Shown: positions 56,050-64,000 of the stretch, piece after piece
Numbering within the stretch: position 1 is the stretch's first letter
Layout of the letters: the number at the start of each line of letters is the position of its first letter
Assembly: GCA_023548195.1 (NCBI GenBank)
Contig: JAJHZJ010000421.1
Location: forward strand, 975,357 to 1,039,356
Length of the DNA: 64,000 nucleotides
DNA from: Bettongia penicillata ogilbyi
Taxonomy: Eukaryota > Chordata > Mammalia > Diprotodontia > Potoroidae
Direction: 5' to 3'
The notes under the pieces: generated by a model
The model's database searches: none
Seen by the model: only the letters and a program-made list of their open reading frames with translations
What the model was told of the DNA's origin: nothing
Made by a program: the position numbers and the translations under genes

Positions 56050-57142
56050 ATGCTCAGAAAAGGTAAAAAAAAATAAGAAGGTTACATTCTTGGTGAATAG
56101 ATATTTCCTGCTTTCCTTTCTGATGAGGAAGAACAATGCTTACCATCAAGGAAAGACATAGAAGGCAAGGTTTCTGTATCCCAAACATCAGAAATAGATA
56201 TTCAATGGGCTCAGGCCATGGAAGAGCTCAAAAAGGATTTTGAAAATCAAGTTAGACAGGTGGAGGAAAAACTGGGAAGAGAAATGAGAGAGATGCAAGA
56301 AAAGCATGAAAAATGGGTCAATACCTTGCTAAAGGAGACCCCAAAAAATGCTGAAGAAAATAAAACCTTGAAAAATAGGCTAACTCAAATGGCAAAAGAG
56401 GTTCAAAAAGCCAATGAGGAGAAGAATGCTTTCAAAAGCAGAATTAGCCAAATGGAAAAAGAGGTTCAAAAGCTCACAGAAGAAAATAGTTCTCTCAAAA
56501 TTAGAATGGAACAGATGGAGGCTAATGACTTTCTGAGAAACCAAGAAATCACAAAACAAAACCAAAAGAATGAAAAAATGGAAAAGAATGTGAAATATTT
56601 CATTGGAAAAACAACTGACCTGGAAAATAGATCCAGGAGAGACAATTTAAAAATTATGGGACTACCTGAAAGCCATGATCAAAAAAAGAGCCTAGACATC
56701 ATCTTTCATAAAATTATCAAGGAAAACTACCCTGATATTCTAGAACCAGAGGGCAAAATAAGTATTGAAGGAATCCATCAATCACTGCCTAAAAGACATC
56801 CAAAAAGAGAAACTCCTGGGAGCATTGTGGCCAAATTCCAGAGTTCCCAGGTCAAGGAGAAAATCTTTCAAGCAGCTAGAAAGAAACAATTCCAGTATTG
56901 TGGAAATAAAATCAGGATAACTCAAGATCTAGCAACTTCTATATTAAGGGATCAGAGGGTGTGGAATAGGATAATCCAGAAGTCAAAGGAACTAGGACTC
57001 AAACCAAGAATCACCTACCCAGCAAAACTGAGTATAATACTTCAGGGGAAAAAATGGTCTTTCAATGAAAGAGGACTTTCAAGCATTCTTGATGAAAATA
57101 CCAGAGCTGAAAAGAAAATTTGACTTTCAAATACAAGAATGA
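56050..57142 (+). pseudogene. HAL1 ORF1 (L1 ORF1p-like), mostly open
   Basis: The ancestral start at 56050 (MLRKGKKK) is followed by a TAA at 56074, and by a TAG where other copies read CAG. From Met 56218 a 301-codon frame is open. It has a coiled coil over roughly residues 1-125 (ENQVRQVEEKLGREMREMQE, EVQKLTEENSSLKIRMEQME), an RRM-like domain from about residue 143 (NLKIMGLPES, ENYPDILEPEGKISIEGIH) and a C-terminal domain (LGLKPRITYPAKLSIILQG). A two-base loss near 57069 changes the last ~20 residues to RGLSSILDENTRAEKKI, and the frame ends at 57123, before the ancestral stop at 57140. If translated, it would lack the N-terminal ~55 residues. No promoter evidence beyond its own 5'UTR. Confidence 0.88.
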
Positions 57143-57274
57143 GAAGAAGCATGAAAAAGTAAACAGCAGAGAAGCCATAAGGCACTTACCAAAGTTGAAT
57201 TGTTTACATTCCTACATGGAAAGACAATATTTGTAACTCTTGAAACTTTTCGGTATCTGGGTAGTTGGTAGGAT

Positions 57275-57352
57275 TACACATACACACACACACACACACA
57301 CATACACACACATGCACCTGCACGCACACACATACCCATGTATGCACACACA
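57275..57352. repeat. (CA)n microsatellite in HAL1 tail
   Basis: CACACA run with CATGCACC and CACGCA variants. Its position matches that in the other HAL1 copies. Confidence 0.9.
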
Positions 57353-58201
57353 GAGACAGAGAGCACAGAGTGAATTGAATAGGATGGGATCATATCTTAA
57401 AAAAATGAAGCGGTGAGAGAGAGATGCATTGAGAGGAGAGAGGGAGAAATGGAATGGGGCAAATTATCTCTCATTCAAGAGGCAGGCAGGAGACTTTTTA
57501 GTGGAGGGAAAAAGAGGAGATCTGAGAGAAAAACATGAAGTTTACTCTCATCACATTCGACTAAAGGAAGGAATAAAATGCACACTCATTTTGGTAGAAA
57601 AACCTATCTTACAATACAGGAAAGTAGGGGAGAAGAGGATAAGCAGGGTTGGGGGGATGATGGAAGGGAGGGCAATGGGAGGAGGGAGCAATTTGAAGTC
57701 AACATTCAGAGAGGGAGAGGATCAAAAGAGAGAATAGAAACAATGCAGAGCAGGATAGGATGGAGGGAAATATAGTTAGTCTTACACAACATGACTATTA
57801 TCGAAGTCATTTGTAAAAGTACACAGTTATGGCCTATATTGAATTGCCTGCCTTCCCAAAGGGAATGGGTGGGGAGAAGTTAGAACTCAAAGTTTTAAGA
57901 ACAACTGTTGGGTATTGTTCTTGCTACTAGAAAATAAGAAATACAGGTAATGAGGAATAGAAAGTTATCTGGCCCTACAGGACAAAAGAGAAGATGAGGA
58001 CAAGAAAAGGGAGGGATGATAGAAGAGAGGGCAGATTGGTGATAGGGGAAATTAGAATGTTCAGTGTATTGGGGTTGGGGGAGGGGACAAATGGGGAGAA
58101 AACTTGGATCCCAAAATTTTGTGAAAATGAATGTAAAAAGTTAAATAAATAAATTTATTAAAAAATAAATTTAAAAAAGGATAAAAAAAAAAAGACTTCA
58201 G

Positions 58202-58696
58202 GGAGGCCTGGAAGGACTTACGTGATCTGATGCTGAGCAAAAGGAGTAGAACCAGGAGAACTTTGTGCACAGCAACGACCACAGTGTGCGAGAGTTTTTG
58301 CTAATAGACTTGGAACTTCATAATAACGCAAGAACTTACTAAAAATAAAAAAGCCCAGTGGTGGTTTTCTAAGGCAAAATGCCTTCCACACTCAGAGAAA
58401 GAAATATGGAAGTCATTCACAGAATGTAGCAGATCATGTTTGTGTGTGGGTGGGTTTCAGTGTATCATGTTTCGATTTGTTATATGATTTCTTCCATTTA
58501 TTTTAGTTCGACTAAATAGCATGACTATAGTGAAAATGTGCTCAATAGGAAAGTATATGTAGAACCTATACAGAATTGTATGCTGTCACGGGGAGGGAGT
58601 GGGGTAGTGGGGAAAAGGTGTGGGGGGGATAAAATCTTAATTTTAAGGAATTGATTGTAGAACACTAAAAAAAATAATAATAATTAAAAAAAAGAA
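58202..58696 (+). mobile_element. L1 end of ORF2 and 3'UTR (after HAL1 interruption)
   Basis: 'ggaggcctggaaggacttac', 'aaccaggagaactttgtgca', 'cagcaacgaccacagtgtgc' and 'tggaacttcataataacgca' are the end of L1 ORF2. The 3'UTR ('gtatcatgtttcgatttgtt', 'gtatgctgtcacggggaggg') and an A-rich tail follow. Confidence 0.93.
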
Positions 58697-58834
58697 AAAG
58701 AAAAAGCCTGATGCTTTTCTTTTACAGTCAAGTTCCCCTAGGACTGATTCTGGGCTTTGTGTGAGACAAGAGTCAGAGCCTTTGTGGAAGAAAATGGACA
58801 TGGCTTCTATATGCAAATAATATATCATATGGTA

Positions 58835-58932
58835 TATATAAATACACACACATGCACATATGAACATATATATGTGTGTAATTTTATATATATATACATA
58901 TATATATGTACGTATATGTGGAGAGAGAGAAT
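58835..58932. repeat. TA/CA-rich microsatellite ending in GAGA
   Basis: CACACA, TATATATA, CATATATATATGTACG and GAGAGAGA units in succession. The open frames with YICTYM words are artefacts. Confidence 0.85.
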
Positions 58933-59029
58933 AACACCATAGGATAAGACATATTACTTTCGAGGAAGGAGAGATAACTTCCAACCAAGCAAATTAACAA
59001 ATCCTTTATGTAGAAGGAGACAGGTACTG

Positions 59030-59410
59030 AGCTGGATGTTGGGAATTGATCAGCATATCAAAAGTTTGGATAAGAGTTGAGGGAGCCATTCCCGATATAG
59101 ACTGCTATTAAAAAAACAGGAAGAAAAGCACTGGGCAGTTAAGTTGTAGTATAACACACATGAAAACAAATATGACATGACTATAGGATTATGAAAATAA
59201 TGTTTCCAGCTTGAGGGCTTTGGATGTCAGTCTAAGGAGTTAAGACATTGCTTATTTCATCATTAGAAGCCATTAAAGAGTATGAGCAGAGAAGCAACAT
59301 GATCAGATTTGACAAAAAAAGACTATAAATCTGACACAAAGAATAGATCTGAGGGGTGAGATTGGAAGTGGGAAAATTAACTGGAGAATGTTAAAAAAGT
59401 ACAATGAACT
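59030..59410 (+). repeat. ancient interspersed repeat fragment (3' part)
   Basis: 'catcattagaagccattaaa', 'gagcagagaagcaacatgat', 'cagatttgacaaaaaaagac' and 'gaatagatctgaggggtg' follow the 3' order of the repeat at 35936. Confidence 0.5.
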
Positions 59411-59454
59411 ACCATATTACAAATTGGCAGAGTAGAATTTAAGATATTCACTTT

Positions 59455-59755
59455 AGTTAAATTCAAACATTTACCTACTATATGCAAGGAACTGTGTCAA
59501 TGTGAGATGACACAAACTTAAGTGAAAAAACTGTTGAATTTGGGGTAAAACACATTTCCACATTCATGTGTACCTGTGTTCATATTTCCTCTGCTTATAC
59601 CCTTCAACAATAGAAGGTGCAACCCGCTCATGCTTTCTCAGCTTGCGTGATGGTTGTTTCTTGTCGTTCTATAATTCTCCACAGGGCTTCCACCCAAAGT
59701 ATCATTTTTTTCTTTTATATACTTGCAATGGAATTTCCATCTATATTAATAGCTC
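59455..59755. other. unassigned DNA with short old-repeat piece
   Basis: 'catttacctactatatgcaa' at 59469 is a weak repeat opening. The rest is unassigned. Confidence 0.35.
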
Positions 59756-59764
59756 TATTATCTC

Positions 59765-59810
59765 ACTCTGTGTATATATGTGTATATATGTATTTGTATA
59801 TACACATGTC
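59765..59810. repeat. TATATGTG microsatellite
   Basis: TGTATATATGTGTATATATG units. Confidence 0.8.
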
Positions 59811-59879
59811 TTGATCAAATACAATGTTGGCATAAACTACACAAAAATAATTATGTGTGTTCATACTCTAATGCATGTG

Positions 59880-60290
59880 TTATGTTACTATTTATTTTTG
59901 GCAAGTTTGGGAAGCCTCAGTGCAAATAGACCAGATGCTTCACGTCAAGCTCAGTCAACAGCAATGCTATTAGCATCATAATGAAGGACACAATGACTAT
60001 AATAGATGTCAGAAAGTGTGGTTTATGTTATTCCTTTCACTAAATTAGAGAAATTGCCAAACATCTATAATTAAGTGTCACTGCTAACTTTGCTCATTGT
60101 AGCTTCAGCTCAGAATTGTCCCATCTGCCATTTTGCTAAAATTCTAAAATATGCCTGATCGTTAAATGCCTGGGCATTTGTACAAGCTATAAATATTGTC
60201 ATCAAATCCTTAAAGAAACCTAAAATATTTTGCATATTGCAATTTGAATTATGCTTGACATAAACGGTTTTATGTGTTGTCTTAAGAATT
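59880..60290. other. candidate conserved non-coding stretch
   Basis: Non-repetitive sequence rich in homeodomain/POU/MADS-like words (TATTTATTTTTGGCAAG, GCAAATAGACC, CTATTAGCATCATAATG, GCTATAAATATTG). Texture only; no gene seen. The plus-strand 137-codon frame ending here runs in from a microsatellite and is not a gene. Confidence 0.35.
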
Positions 60291-60500
60291 CAGAAAACCT
60301 AAAGGCTTTTTAGGATTCAGAGTAGCAAATAAGTATCTACATCAACCAGTCTCATTTCAACAGAAATAAAGATATACAGTCTTCTAAGGGTGACTGCTCC
60401 CTAAAGTGATCATTATTTTGATCAGCAGAAGGAAATAAAGAAACTTAAGGTTAATATTTCTGGTTTTATATCTATATATGTTTTCCCAACATGAGAAAAG
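60291..60500. other. unassigned DNA
   Basis: No gene or repeat recognised. Confidence 0.35.
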
Positions 60501-60504
60501 TATT

Positions 60505-60568
60505 ATGTCTTATCTTTCCTCAATTCTTAGTGCAAGGTGTATATCAGGTGCTCAATAAATTCACAATA
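60505..60568 (+). mobile_element. L2 LINE 3' terminus
   Basis: 'tcctcaattcttagtgcaag' and 'caggtgctcaataaattcac' are terminal L2 words. Confidence 0.7.
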
Positions 60569-60960
60569 CCTTGCATTAAATAATTTCAAGAACTGAAAAA
60601 GCCATCTAAAACTTCATATTCATTTAAAATTTGCTGAACTCTTTATTCTTTCTCTTACCCTCTCCTTCATTCTTTGGTGGAAGTTGGGATGAGTAATACA
60701 TACTAGGCACTTAGTAAATACTTTATGACTCTGCAAGTTTAGGATTAAACCACAACTGAAATAATACTCTACAGTCAGCAGTATGTCAATAAAAAATGCA
60801 GCTAATGAAAGTAAAAGAGGAAAAAGCAAGAAAAAAATAAGAGCAGTGGTTGACGGAAAAGAGAAGGAAAATAAAGACTAAAAATATGATAGAAGTAGAA
60901 ACAGAGGAAACAGACACTGATCCAGTTGCAATAGTGACCAGTTCTCCCTGCCTCCTTCAC
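60569..60960. other. unassigned DNA
   Basis: No gene or repeat recognised. Confidence 0.4.
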
Positions 60961-60967
60961 AGTTGAT

Positions 60968-61095
60968 CAATATGTCATCAGTGAGTATTTATTAAGATCC
61001 CACTATGTACCTAGCACTGTATTAAACATTGGGGTCTCAAAGAAAAGCAAATAAATAATTCCTACTCTCAAGGATCTCATTATTTAAGGAGGGAG
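60968..61095 (+). repeat. ancient interspersed repeat fragment (5' part)
   Basis: 'gtgagtatttattaagatcc', 'cactatgtacctagcactgt', 'attaaacattggggtctcaa' and 'tctcaaggatctcattattt' are the opening words of the repeat at 32190. Confidence 0.65.
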
Positions 61096-61930
61096 GTTCC
61101 TATCCACTGTGCCACACATCTGCTCTATATGATTTTTTTTTACTTCAATGGAATTATTTATTCACATTTTTCTATAAAATCCTTGTTTTGATAAAGAAAA
61201 AATCTTGCATTCAATGAAAGGAACATAAATGCGATCAAAAACCAGTCATAAGCATTTAAGAACACCAAGTATTTATAGGCATATTATAGATAATGTAATC
61301 CAATTTTAATTTCATTCATTAGCCTGAATGGCTGTAGAAAGTTTATGATCAATGTAAGTAAATAATCATAGAAAATAACCACAAAAATCAAAATGACACA
61401 AATCAAGATACATAAGTGCAGACATTTGCAACTTGCTCTTCCATTTTTCTGTGTTATTCTAATGAGATGTACACTTTGTTCCACTAATTGCCATGAATTT
61501 CACATTATCTCCATTATTGTATAAATGTAATATATTAGTAAGCCAAGATTGAGTGGTTGTCATAACATGTAAGGTACTTTGAGAAGACCTACATATAAAA
61601 CACAGAATTTGCTAACTTCAAAGTGGTCTTGGATTATCATATCATTGCTCTCTCAGTAATACCTAACAATAATTTTGGACCAAGATGTAGGGTTGATTAA
61701 TTCATGGAAAGAACTCAAGTAAAATCTTTATATTTTTTAATAGTTATATCAAAATTAGTCAAAGTTCATCAATTTTTTTAAAAAAGGTTATCAAAGAGAA
61801 ATGAAGAGATCTATAGACAAATAAGAAGTGCCACGTAGCCTAGTTGAAAGATACCCTACTTATATATATTTGGCCAATTAATCTAGCTGACAATTCTTCC
61901 AAATATCTTCCTTACGTCTATCACTGACTT
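61096..61930. other. unassigned AT-rich DNA
   Basis: No gene or repeat recognised. Confidence 0.4.
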
Positions 61931-61934
61931 TCCT

Positions 61935-62205
61935 GACTTTCATCAAATGCCAGATAAAATTCCACCTCCTACAAGAAGTTTTTCTTGATCCCCATTAATG
62001 TTAGTGCTTTCCATGTATCTCTAATTGATCCTATATAGATCTGATTTGTGCAATTATTTGTATGATCCCCCCTCCCCGATTAGGCTATGAACTCTTTGAG
62101 ATCAGAGACTGATTTTTTTTCCACTTTTTTGTATCCCCAGTACTCAACACAGTGCCTGCCACATAGTAGGGCACTTAATAAATACTAAACTAATGACTTT
62201 TATCA
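61935..62205 (+). mobile_element. L2 LINE 3' end
   Basis: 'atgccagataaaattccacc', 'tctaattgatcctatataga', 'ccccgattaggctatgaact', 'cagtactcaacacagtgcct' and 'gggcacttaataaatactaa' are in L2 order. Confidence 0.92.
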
Positions 62206-62321
62206 AGTGTTTGTACTTGAAAAAGTTAATGATTGATCATGAAAGTTACTAGTATAACCAAGTTTTCCAACCTTATTTTTCAAAATCTCCCTAAATTCAT
62301 CCTGTGTACCAGAGAAACAGG

Positions 62322-62415
62322 AAGAATTTTAAGTTTTATTTTTATTTGCACTTCCAAATTCTCTCACTTTCCCTGACCCATTGAGAAAGTAATCTGATTG
62401 TATGATAGCTATTAT
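62322..62415 (-). mobile_element. short inverted L1 3' end fragment
   Basis: 'cacttccaaattctctcact' and 'acccattgagaaagtaatct' match the inverted L1 3'UTR seen at 28300. Confidence 0.5.
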
Positions 62416-62589
62416 TTTGCTGTTTAATGGTATTACACAATACTAGGAAAGGACCTCAGAGTCCAGTTAGATAAGGTCCTACTTAATTATTGATCTCTCC
62501 CTTTTTTATTACTTTTCCTAAAAATTGCACATATATATTTTGTCTGTGTTTTATGGTTGTGTGAGTACTTTGGGCATCTTAGCTATTAG

Positions 62590-62965
62590 ATCATAAGTGC
62601 TATGGCTGGAATGCACTCACTCCTTACTTCCAACTCATAGAACTTCCCTTTTTCTTTAAGTTACAGCTCAAAAACCATTACCTACAAAGATTTGTCTTTA
62701 TTTCCCTTATAGTTATGCCCTACATAGTTACAGTTATATTTACTTACTTTCTCCCCCACTAGAATATATGCTTACTGTGAAAAGAGTTTTCTTCCTTCAT
62801 TCTTTGTACTTAAATTGTCAATGCCTAGAAAAGTGCTAAGAATGCATTAGTTTATAATAATTTTGTTGATTGACCAATTTAACTGGAAGGCAGGAGTTAT
62901 GTTTTGTCATTACTATTGTTATGAGTTGAACATTATCCTTGAATAGAATAAATACTCAATAAATA
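62590..62965 (+). mobile_element. L2 LINE 3' region
   Basis: 'gctatggctggaatgcactc', 'ttaagttacagctcaaaaac', 'ctttctcccccactagaata', 'atgcctagaaaagtgctaag' and a second terminal piece 'atactcaataaatatttttc' in L2 order. Confidence 0.75.
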
Positions 62966-63109
62966 TTTTTCAATACACAAACTATATGATGCTTCTGCAC
63001 TGGGGACTAAGTAGCACTATCTTTTAGGACAACACAAAGTAAGGGAAATATATCATTCCTACTTATAGTCCAAAGGCAAAATAGTAACACAGAGAGATGG
63101 TCCTTCCAA

Positions 63110-63370
63110 CTCTAAATTAATAGAAAAATATCATTTATATGGCCTTTAAAGGTTTGCAGAGCTTCTTACACGTCATATCCTTTGATCATCACAGCAATTC
63201 TATAAAGTGCTTTTAATTTCCCCATTCTAAAGATGAGGAAACTGAGGCTGAGAGAGATTAAGTGACTTGTCTAGGGCCATACACCTAATAAGTCTCAGGC
63301 AGGATTTCAACTCCAGTTTTCCTGACCCCAAGTTCAATGCTACATCTACTGTGTCACTTCATAGCCTCAT
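63110..63370 (-). mobile_element. MIR SINE, near full length
   Basis: 'ggcctttaaaggtttgcaga', 'tgatcatcacagcaattcta', 'aagatgaggaaactgaggct', 'agagattaagtgacttgtct' (reverse CORE), 'aggatttcaactccagtttt' (reverse B box) and 'tgctacatctactgtgtcac' in reverse order. The 60-codon open frame across it is fortuitous. Confidence 0.95.
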
Positions 63371-64000
63371 ACACCAGATATCTAAGAGAAAAAAATTATT
63401 CAACTCCAGAGTGAAGAGGTTTTGGAAATTCTTGAAGGAAATTCAATGAATCCTGAGCTATTGATGAGTTTGTTTTAAGATAAAATATGCTGGTGGTTTT
63501 TATTAAGAAGACAGTATGATTTCATCTCTACAAACACATGTATGGACTTCCATTTATTAGTAGCAATCTTGCATTTTAATTCCACCTTGATTAACACAAA
63601 ACGGAGAAATTGTCCTATATGTTTATTTCCACTTATAAAAGACCTGTGATTTGTACATAAACATGTATTTTCAAAGGCAAAAGAGATTGACACTTTCAAA
63701 AGTTTTGTCAGTATGAAGAAATCATTCAGAAAAGAAACTTGAAATGTAAAAGAGAATGTATATTCTTCTGGAAGATACAAAGGTGAAAACTAAGAGTGAA
63801 TTCTTCACAAAGATAGGCAGTAAAGTACGGGGACACCTGGGTTTTCTTGACTGTGATATCTAAATTTAGCTCCCCTCTGACATGGCAAAATTGTCCTGGG
63901 GGCCAGGATACATGCTATCAAGTTATCCTTTGAGTATTAGCATTTCCATCTTCAACACTAGAAAGACCAAGGGCATTAATTGATTTTAAATTGTTATTTT
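63371..64000. other. unassigned DNA
   Basis: No repeat recognised. A 101-codon minus-strand frame (63475-63780) has K/S/F-rich low-information composition and no supporting context. Confidence 0.4.

Larger units (their letters stand above)
55389..58191 (+). mobile_element. HAL1 copy nested in L1
   Basis: Flanked by a perfect 10-bp duplication AAGACTTCAG (55379-55388 and 58192-58201). It starts 'gtggcagagtagaaagattc', lacking the first ~15 bases with the GAGCCAAG motif found in other copies, so it is slightly 5'-truncated. A 5'UTR, ORF1 (56050-57142), the CA microsatellite and the purine-rich tail follow, without ORF2. ORF1 lacks the ESHHLP deletion of the 29249/32394 pair (it reads ESHDQKKSLDIIF), so it is another subfamily. 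Confidence 0.95.
54033..58696 (+). mobile_element. 5'-truncated L1 interrupted by a HAL1
   Basis: A perfect 17-bp duplication AAAGAAAAAGCCTGATG flanks the whole (54016-54032 and 58697-58713). The L1 parts are 54033-55388 and 58202-58696, giving the last third of ORF2 and a 3'UTR that differs from the HAL1 tail. The element in between, with its own duplication, must have arrived later. Among recognisable insertions in the window this nest looks among the youngest. Confidence 0.96.

Noticed and set aside
56218..57123. 301-codon open frame as a host gene
   Set aside because: It is the ORF1 of a HAL1 nested in an L1, with the element's 5'UTR, tail and target duplication on either side.
59568..59981. 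137-codon plus-strand frame
   Set aside because: Contains a microsatellite-encoded YVCIYVFVYTHV segment and no supporting features.

Overview
The window looks like non-coding, AT-rich gene-desert DNA from a marsupial (metatherian) mammal. The evidence is the repeat content. There are tRNA-headed CORE-SINEs whose 3' tails end in an RTE-like 'cttcggcaacgaag' motif, marsupial-type L1 copies whose 5' ends read 'GAGCCAAGATGG', an RTE-tailed element, and abundant old MIR, L2 and CR1/L3 copies. I assign Metatheria with good confidence. Australian affinity is possible from the SINE tail but is not established. I find no host protein-coding gene, tRNA, rRNA or CRISPR array. The open reading frames of any length belong to retrotransposons or are chance frames in repeats and low-complexity DNA.

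The most striking content is a group of ORF2-less L1 derivatives of the kind known as HAL1 ('half-L1'). Each has a GC-rich 5'UTR, an ORF1 (coiled coil, RRM-like domain, C-terminal domain) and a purine-rich 3' tail joined directly after ORF1, with no endonuclease/reverse transcriptase frame. Copies lie at 2291-4870 (+, old), 29249-32105 (-, flanked by an 18-bp duplication), 32394-35171 (+) and 55389-58191 (+, flanked by a 10-bp duplication). A 3' fragment with a 13-bp duplication lies at 18497-19252. A 353-bp internally deleted derivative with a 10-bp duplication lies at 24613-24965. The two central copies are head to head, about 290 bp apart, and form a large near-palindrome with facing 5'UTRs.

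Region by region. 1-5060: unassigned DNA, a polypurine tract and the old HAL1/L1. 5450-11090: SINEs, L2 and MIR copies and a 7SL-RNA-derived retropseudogene (9231-9485). 11095-14810: CR1/L3, an inverted L1 ORF2 fragment and a probable solo LTR. 14815-28800: mostly unassigned DNA with MIR and L2 copies, plus the nested HAL1 tail and the mini-HAL1. 28240-36400: the HAL1 inverted pair. Its plus-strand member, and further on an RTE-tailed element, interrupt one much older repeat. 36700-44950: L2, a possible conserved non-coding block (37785-38075), a terminal-inverted-repeat element carrying interstitial telomere-like repeats (38333-38805), SINEs, CR1/L3 and an L1 3' end with a perfect duplication. 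45000-54000: old MIR/L2/L1/CR1 copies and microsatellites. 54016-58713: a textbook nest, an L1 with a perfect 17-bp duplication, itself interrupted by a HAL1 with its own 10-bp duplication. 58840-64000: old repeats and possible conserved blocks.

Nothing here forms an operon or pathway. The functional links are those of retrotransposition: HAL1 copies supply ORF1 but need L1 ORF2 protein in trans, and the SINEs and the 7SL copy also carry the marks of LINE-mediated insertion. I found no clearly new biological system. The items most worth checking are the HAL1 inverted pair, the mini-HAL1, the telomere-repeat-bearing element and the possible conserved blocks. Repeat family names come from recognition of sequence style and recalled consensus fragments, not from a database search. 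Boundaries without a stated duplication are approximate.
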